This document shows, piece after piece, positions 58,801 to 64,000 of a stretch of DNA of 64,000 nucleotides. Each line of letters starts with the position of its first letter. Within the stretch, counting starts at the first letter, position 1. Under the pieces are notes generated by a model. That model was not told where the DNA came from. It did no database searches and saw only the letters and a program-made list of their open reading frames with translations. A program made the translations under genes and the position numbers. The stretch is from Inia geoffrensis (Eukaryota; Chordata; Mammalia; Artiodactyla; Iniidae): NCBI GenBank assembly GCA_036417435.1, contig CM070901.1, positions 8,158,001-8,222,000 of the forward strand, written 5' to 3'.

Positions 58801-59678
58801 GCAGAACACTCTATGACATAAATCACAGCAAGATCCTTTTTGACCCACCTCCTAGAGCAATGGAAATAAAAACAAAAATAAACAAATGGGACCTAATGAA
58901 ACTTCAAAGCTTTTGCACAGCAAAGGAAACCATAAACAAGACCAAAAGACAACCCTCAGAATGGGAGAAAATATTTGCAAATGAAGCAACTGACAAAGGA
59001 TTAATCTCCAAAATTTACAAGCAGCTTATGCAGCTCAATAACAGAAAAACAAACAACCCAATCCAAAAATGGGCAGAAGACCTAAATAGACATTTCTCCA
59101 AAGAAGATATGCAGACTGCCAACAAACACATGAAAGAATGCTCAACATCATTAATCATTAGAGAAATGCAAATCAAAACTACAATGAGATATCATCTCAC
59201 ACCAGTTAGAATGGCCATCATCAAAAAATCGAGAAACAATAAATGCTGGAGAGGGTGTGGACAAAAGGGAACCCTCTTGCACTGCTGGTGGGAATGTGAA
59301 TTGGTTCAGCCACTATGGAGAACAGTTTGGAGGTTCCTTAAAAAACTAAAAATAGAACTACCATATGACCCAGCAATCCCACTACTGGGCATATACCCTG
59401 AGAAAACCAAAATTGAAAAAGAGGCGTGTACCAAAATGTTCATCGCAGCTCTATTTACAATAGCCCGGAGATGGAAACAACCTAAGTGCCCATCGTCAGA
59501 TGAATGGATAAAGAAGATGTGGCACATATACACAATGGAATATTACTCAGCGTTAAAAAGAAACGAAATTGAGCTATTTGTAATGAGGTGGATAGACCTC
59601 GAGTCTGTCATACAGAGTGAAGTAAGTCAGAAAGACAAAGACAAATACTGTATGCTAACACATATATATGGAATTTAA
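55860..59678 (+). CDS. L1 ORF2 protein, endonuclease and reverse transcriptase (intact)
   Basis: ORF2 protein nicks host DNA and copies L1 (and SINE) RNA into it by target-primed reverse transcription. The 1272-codon frame is close to the human length (1275). The N-terminal apurinic-type endonuclease (about residues 1-238) keeps its catalytic set: N13, E42 (QETH), D144 and N146 (VGDFNT), D204 (RIDH), D228 and H229 (SDHN). The reverse transcriptase holds [12 protein letters not shown] (from about residue 657) and the catalytic FADD at 699-702. The C-terminal cysteine motif C-X3-C-X7-H-X4-C is present (C1129, C1133, H1141, C1146). The start is the first ATG after the 58-bp spacer and reads straight into the endonuclease. 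No stop or frameshift is found. Translation of ORF2 in L1s occurs by an unusual low-efficiency mechanism after ORF1. Confidence 0.96.
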   Translation: MGIGTCISIITLNVNGLNAPTKRHRLAEWIQKQDPYIRCLQETHFRPRDTYRLKVRGWKKIFHANGSQKKAGVAILISDKIDFKIKTITRDKEGHYIMIKGSIQEEDITIVNIYAPNTGGPQYIRQKLTAIKGEIDSNTLIVGDFNTPLSPMDRSSKMKINKETQALNDTLNKMDLIDIYRTLHPKTTEYTFFSSSHGTFSRIDHILGHKSSLGKFKKIEIVSSIFSDHNAMRLDINYRKRSVKNTNTWRLNNTLLNNEVITEEIKEEIKKYLETNDNGDTTIQNLWDAAKAVLRGKFIAIQAHLKKQETSRINNLTLHLKQLEKEEQKTPKFSRRKEIIKIRSEINEKEMKETIAKINKTKSWFFEKINKIDKPLARLIKKKREKTQINRIRNEKGEVTTDTAEIKMIMRDYYKQLYANKMNNLEEMDKFLEMHKLPRLNQEEIENMNRPITNTEIETVIKNLPTNKSPGPDGFTAEFYQAFREELTPILLKLFQNIAEGGTLPNSFYEATITLIPKPDKDVTKKENYRPISLMNIDAKILNKILANRIQQHIKRIIHHDQVGFIPGMQGFFNIRKSINVINHINKLKEKNHMIISIDAEKAFDKIQHPFMIKTLQKVGIEGPFLNIIKAIYDKPTANIILDGEKLKAFPLRSGTRQGCPLSPLLFNIVLEVLATAIREEKEIKGIQIGKEEVKLSLFADDMILYIENPKDATRKLLEIINEFGKVAGYKINAQKSLEFLYTTDEKSESEIKKTLPFTIATKRIKYLGINLPRETKDLYAENYKTLMKEIKDDTNRWRDIPCSWIGRINIVKMTLLPKAIYRFNAIPIKLPLAFFTELEQKISQFVWKHKRPRIAKAILRAKNGAGGIRLPDFRLYYKATVIKTVWYWHKNRTIDQWNRIESPEINPRTYGHLIFDNGGRNIQWRKDSLFNKWCWENWTATCKSMSLDHSLTPYTKISSKWIKDLNVRPETIKLLEENIGRTLYDINHSKILFDPPPRAMEIKTKINKWDLMKLQSFCTAKETINKTKRQPSEWEKIFANEATDKGLISKIYKQLMQLNNRKTNNPIQKWAEDLNRHFSKEDMQTANKHMKECSTSLIIREMQIKTTMRYHLTPVRMAIIKKSRNNKCWRGCGQKGTLLHCWWECELVQPLWRTVWRFLKKLKIELPYDPAIPLLGIYPEKTKIEKEACTKMFIAALFTIARRWKQPKCPSSDEWIKKMWHIYTMEYYSALKRNEIELFVMRWIDLESVIQSEVSQKDKDKYCMLTHIYGI

Positions 59679-60030
59679 GAAAAAAAAAATGTTATGAAGA
59701 ACCTAGGGGTAAGACAGGAATAAAGACACAGACCTACTGGAGAACGGACTTGAGGATATGGGGAGGGGGAGGGGTGAGCTATGGGAGGGCGAGGGAGGGG
59801 CATGGACATATATATACTAACAAACGTAAGGTAAATAGCTAATGGGAAGCAGCCGCTTGGCACAGGGATATCAGCTCGGTGCTTTGTGACTGCCTGGAGG
59901 GGTGGGATAGGGAGGGAAGGAAGGAGGGAGACGCAAGAGGGAAGAAATATGTGAACGTCTGTATATATATAACTGATTCACTTTGTTATAAAGTAGAAAC
60001 TGACACACTATTGTAGAGCAATTTCAACCC
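59679..60030 (+). promoter_or_regulatory. L1 3'UTR with G-rich polypurine tract
   Basis: A G-rich run at 59757-59803 has several tracts of 3-6 G (for example GGGGAGGGGGAGGGG), typical of L1 3'UTRs and able to form a G-quadruplex in DNA or RNA. A second, weaker G-rich patch lies at about 59895-59930. The rest matches the 3' ends of the other L1 copies here. Confidence 0.85.
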
Positions 60031-60051
60031 AATAAAGATGTTAAAAAAAAA
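60031..60051 (+). terminator. L1 polyadenylation signal and A tail
   Basis: AATAAA at 60031-60036 followed by GATGTT and an A run of about 14 bases that merges into the target-site duplication. The signal is at the very end of the element, as in other L1s. Confidence 0.92.
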
Positions 60052-60067
60052 AAAAATATATGCTATC
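60052..60067. repeat. right target-site duplication of the young L1
   Basis: AAAAATATATGCTATC. Its A-rich start merges with the L1 tail, so the exact left limit is ambiguous by a few bases. Confidence 0.95.
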
Positions 60068-62989
60068 ATCAACAAGAAAAATCAATGATAAAAATTTATA
60101 GGAAGATCAAAAATGTGTAAAATGTGTCCAAAAAATATAAACACAAACAAAGCAGGATATAAATACAATAGCTAAAGTAGGATTCCAGGTTAAAACGATT
60201 AAATTCTTTAAATATTACATTTAAAGGAGTCATTTTCTGTTGATACAAAGTTCAATCTATAGTGATTATATAAAATTAGCATTTTATATAGCAAAAATGT
60301 ATAAAAATTGTAAAAATTTGGTTTTCAGATGTTGGGCTTTCATAAAACTCAAACTTACTTTCACACTCTCACATCCTAAGTCCCTTTCGTATTTTCATCT
60401 TTCACACAGCAGCTCTCTAATGATAATTTCAAGCTCCCCCAAAGTGGCACTGCCTGCCAGCCAATGCTGTAGGGATTCCAATCTTTGCCAAGATAGCGCG
60501 AGTGCTGCTAGGCGAGCAGTTTTAACGGCACCAGTTTCTGGCAGAGATGAGACAGCCCCCTTTACCACTGGTAGCATTTTCTAATTACCCATCAGTATCC
60601 CCTGTGAACTATAACACAGCCAGAGACTAAACAGCGGCAGCACAAAAATTACTTATGAACAAAACTATACTTTCGTCCCTAGATTGTTGGAATGCTGGGT
60701 TTTTTCTTAACTTAGTAACTGAAAAATTTGCTAAACGCTGAGTAAATTTGGGACTTGGGGAAAACATCATTATGCTTAAGTAAAAAATATTCTATTTACA
60801 GAAGTAGTCATTTGGAATGTGCGTAATAAATCTGCACTGTTAACAGTCAAATGTGTTGAACATATTATGTTCCATTGGTTTCCCCCTGCCGGCAGGAGGC
60901 TTAAGCTTCTTGCGCTGTATGTCTCAGACATGGCTGTGTGCATTGCTATGGGCCGAGAGGAGGGCAGAAAGATGGTGGCAGTGCCTGCTTTGACAACTAT
61001 GTACTTTGCTCCCTCAGAGTTACCACCAGTGTTCACACTGTAGCTGATACATCATTCGGGCTCTGATGAAACTGCGCAGCACCTCCAGGCCAGCTCATCT
61101 ATGCATATGGCATGGGCAGGGAATAAATTGTGGTCGCTATCTTAAATTGGTCCAGACAGCATACCTTCTATTTTGAATAATAAACCAAACTTAAAAAATT
61201 GGCCCCAGTTCAGATTACTGAAGGTGACTGACCCTTTCAGGCATTCGACATTACTCAGAGTAACTGAACAACAGCCACAATGCACTTCAATCTGTAGACA
61301 GTTTTAATTGACATGGCACTGCTTAGAGTGGTTTTGACCTTTGAGAGAGCTCTAGAATGCATTCATGAGGCACTAGGGGAAATACACACTTGCACATCTC
61401 ATGCTTCACTTAGTCTGTGGTTTAAAAAAATTACAATTTGCTGTGCCCAGAAAGTAAATTCACTTTAAATGAAAACATTTTCTATTGAGCTCTCCTTAGA
61501 TTTTTATCTTCAAAGCAGAACCTCCAACTTTTAAAATTTTACTTTTATTCTTAATTATTTGACCTGCCACAATTAAAATTTAATATAATCTGGAAAGACA
61601 ATGGTCTCTGGTTCTATCAACCTAAGGTGTTAAAAACCATTCCATCCGGAAGCTGGCTTTTTAGAAAAAGACATGTTTTCTTGTTTAAATGTTCAGTATC
61701 TAAATTGTAAAATAATCAGGTGCACATATCTTACAGGCTCAAAACAAAGTGGCTATTCTAAACAAATCCTGGCAATTAGGTGATGGTGGAGGCTGCATCA
61801 CCTATTGGCTTAATATAGATAACTACAGACCTCTGATTTCCTGTGTGACTCAAGTTCTTCTTTACACTACTCTGTAACATTTTCAAAGAACGTTCCCTTC
61901 CATTATATTCTCAAAACAAAATTCTGAAATGGTTACCTGATACATTATCACTACAGTTTTTGCCATTAAAGAGCAATGTGACACAGAAAGATAAGATTTC
62001 TTGGCCACGAATCCGCAACTATATGATGGGGCATAAAGGCAACACTACATATTTCTAGTCTAGTTCTTATATCTTAACAACACCCATATATTTTACATCT
62101 CTTATTTTATTACCTAATTTCATAAATTTATTTTGAAAATTCTCAGACTCACTGAGTAACAGCCAAACTTGAACTCCATTTTATTATATACCCCAACTAA
62201 GCATCTGTGATAGAATTTCATGTAAAGTAATTTGGAATGTTTTCAAGGACGTGTAAGAAATACTTGGGGGGGGGGGGGTCCAAGCATCACTTGAAATCTT
62301 AGTCACAGACTCCCAGTTCTTTCTGGAAGTAGATCTCTTTCAAACATTTAACAGGCTTCATATATACCTAATACCAATCTTTTTCATGCGCCTATAACCA
62401 TACTCAGAATTCTGGCTTTTTGACAGAGGTACCAAAATGGCTATATTGCTTTGCTTTCTTGCCTTCGTGTCTCTCTTGTAAATTAATGGCCAGGAGCTTT
62501 GAACTTTCAGGCTTGAGGAGAGGAACCAATGCATTGTGCTTCTGCCCTGAAGTCATTTTATCTAATTAAGAAACTTTATTTGGCCCCACTGTCTTAACTT
62601 GAACTTTGCCTTGAGGCACAATAATCCATTGAGGATAATTTACAGTAAGTGTGGAATCTAGATTCTTAACTTGGTCTTGGACAAAAGGTTGATCTTCAAT
62701 AAGCAATGGTGACTCCAAGTTTTCTAAAGTGTTTCTCATACTCTCTTACTGTTTGGATTTAGAAAGCAGTTGCCTTTATCAAGCCCCATTTCTGAATATT
62801 CTCTTTTTCTTTTCATTCTTGCTTGCAAATTGGCCAATTCTTTCTAACTTCGCCTCTTTTGATGCTATGTTAAATGCAGTCAGAGGCACACAAGGCACAT
62901 TCCTTGGCTGTAGTCATCACTCCAATCTCTGACTCCATCTTCACACTGCCTTCTCTTTGTGTGTGTAATCTTCCTCTGCCCCTCTTTTT
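60068..62989. other. unique sequence with candidate conserved segment
   Basis: No exon, RNA gene or named repeat is recognised. The part at about 60780-61480 is unusually non-repetitive, with balanced composition and several plausible regulatory cores (see findings). An 11-base G run lies at about 62268-62278. Open frames at 60240-60584 (plus), 60395-60577 and 60776-61036 (minus) lack domains. Confidence 0.45.
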
Positions 62990-64000
62990 TCCAGTTTTAC
63001 TGAAATTTTGGTAGAGGTTGCATCAAATCTGTAGATGGCTTTGCATAGTATGGACATTTTAACAATATTAATTCTTCTGCTGCATAAACATGAGATATCT
63101 TCCCATTCATTTCTGTCTCCTACAATTTCTTCATCAATGTTTCAAAGCTTTCCTTGTATAGATCAATCACATCTTGGTTAAATTTATTCCTAATTAGAGT
63201 ATTCTTTTTGATGTTGTTATAAATGGGATTGTTTTCTTAATTTATTTATTGGACAGTTTGTTGTTAATGTATAAGAACACAACAGATCCTGTATGTTGGT
63301 TTATATCATGCAACTTTACGGAATTCATTTAGTCCAACAGCTTTCAATGGAATCTTTAGGATTTTCTGTATGTTAGATTATGTCATAGGCAAGCAGAGAC
63401 AATTTTATTTCTCCCTTTTTGTTTGAATGACTTTTCTTTCTTTTCCTTGCCAAATTGCTCTGGCTAGGACTCCCAGTACTAAGTTCAATATAAGTGACAA
63501 GAGTAGGCAGCCGTGTCTTGTTCCCCATCTTAGAGAAAGAATCTTCCATTTTTTATAATTGAATATGATGTAAACTATAGGTTTGTCGTGTACAGCCTTC
63601 ATTATGTTGAGGTACATTTCTCCTATACTTAATTTGTTTTGAGTTTTTATCATAAAAGGATGTTGGATTTTGTCAAATGCTTTTTCAGTGGCTACTGAGA
63701 TGATCAAATCATTTTTATTTCATTCTATTAAGGTGATGCTCACATTTATTGACTTGTATATGTTGAATCATCCTTGTATCCCAAGGATAAATCCCACTTG
63801 AACATGGTATATGAACCTTTTAATGTGATATTGAATTTGGTTTGCCAGTAATTTGTTCAGGATTTTTGTATCCCTGTTCAAAGGGCTACTAGCCTATAAT
63901 TTTCTTTTACTGTAGTGTCCTTATCTGGCATTAATATCAGGGTAATGCTGGCCTTGTAAAATGAGCTTGGAAGTGATCCCACCACTTCAATGTTTTGAAA
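62990..64000 (-). mobile_element. old L1 ORF2 fragment, minus strand, cut by window edge
   Basis: Antisense of L1 ORF2: 'tggtagaggttgcatcaaatctgtagatgg', 'agagtattctttttgatgttg', 'ctaggactcccagtactaagttcaatat'. The open piece at 63405-63707 reads as reverse transcriptase ([12 protein letters not shown], then a degraded '[12 protein letters not shown]' region). Frames are broken, so it is a dead older copy. It continues past the end of the window. Confidence 0.85.
63405..63707 (-). pseudogene. L1 ORF2 reverse-transcriptase fragment
   Basis: A 100-codon piece with the [11 protein letters not shown] segment and a GTRHGCLLLSLILN segment in which the normally conserved [12 protein letters not shown] has several substitutions. 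It is flanked by stops and frame changes. Non-functional. Confidence 0.8.

Larger units (their letters stand above)
52745..60051 (+). mobile_element. full-length young L1 (LINE-1) with intact ORFs
   Basis: A complete 7.3-kb LINE-1: 5'UTR 52745-54895, ORF1 54896-55801, a 58-bp spacer, ORF2 55860-59678, 3'UTR with AATAAA at 60031-60036, and an A tail. A perfect 16-base target-site duplication (AAAAATATATGCTATC) lies at 52729-52744 and 60052-60067. The site reads TT followed by AAAA, the preferred nick site of L1 endonuclease. Both reading frames are open over their full length. It belongs to the same general L1 lineage as the minus-strand copy at 8.5-15.9 kb but differs in its 5'UTR. The clean duplication and open frames indicate a recent insertion. 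Confidence 0.96.

Noticed and set aside
60240..60584. 114-codon open frame as a possible exon
   Set aside because: No domain, no plausible splice-site pair and AT-rich codon use like the surrounding noncoding DNA.

Overview
This is a stretch of mammalian nuclear DNA, most probably from a cetacean (whale or dolphin). The main evidence is seven close copies of a tRNA-Glu-derived CHR-1-type SINE, most with long A tails and matching target-site duplications. There is also a CHR-2-type SINE, and no ruminant-type BovB or Bov-tA2 repeats were seen. The remaining content (L1, L2, MIR, MER5A, MLT1 and Tigger relics, TG microsatellites) is typical of a eutherian gene desert or a large intron. I see no convincing host protein-coding exon, no rRNA or tRNA gene, and nothing prokaryotic.

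Layout. 1-8.5 kb: AT-rich single-copy DNA with two CHR-1 SINEs (one nested in a truncated L1 3' end), one CHR-2 SINE, and MIR and L2 fragments. 8.5-15.9 kb: a full-length but dead L1 on the minus strand. 15.9-30.3 kb: mostly unique DNA with scattered SINE, MIR, MER5A, L2 and microsatellite patches. 30.3-34.4 kb: SINEs, an internally deleted Tigger1-like DNA transposon and an old L1/HAL1-like relic. 34.4-36.9 kb: unique DNA with a possible ancient LINE tail. 36.9-46.7 kb: a mosaic of MLT1-type LTRs, several old L1M pieces on both strands, a Tigger-like element, an L2 and a nested solo-LTR-like element. 46.87-52.53 kb: a class I (gammaretrovirus-like) endogenous retrovirus with both LTRs, broken gag-pro pieces and most of pol and env missing. 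52.73-60.07 kb: a full-length L1 on the plus strand. 60.07-62.99 kb: unique DNA. 62.99-64 kb: an old minus-strand L1 that runs off the window.

The standout is the plus-strand L1. It has a perfect 16-bp target-site duplication, an apparently complete 5'UTR with a YY1-like site at +12, an open ORF1 (301 codons), an open ORF2 (1272 codons) with all recognisable endonuclease, reverse-transcriptase and C-terminal cysteine motifs, a G-rich 3'UTR, a polyadenylation signal and an A tail. By these criteria it is a young, possibly retrotransposition-competent element, the kind of machinery that would also have mobilised the SINEs in this window. No wholly new biological system was recognised. The other observations are structural features of repeats and a few candidate conserved noncoding segments.
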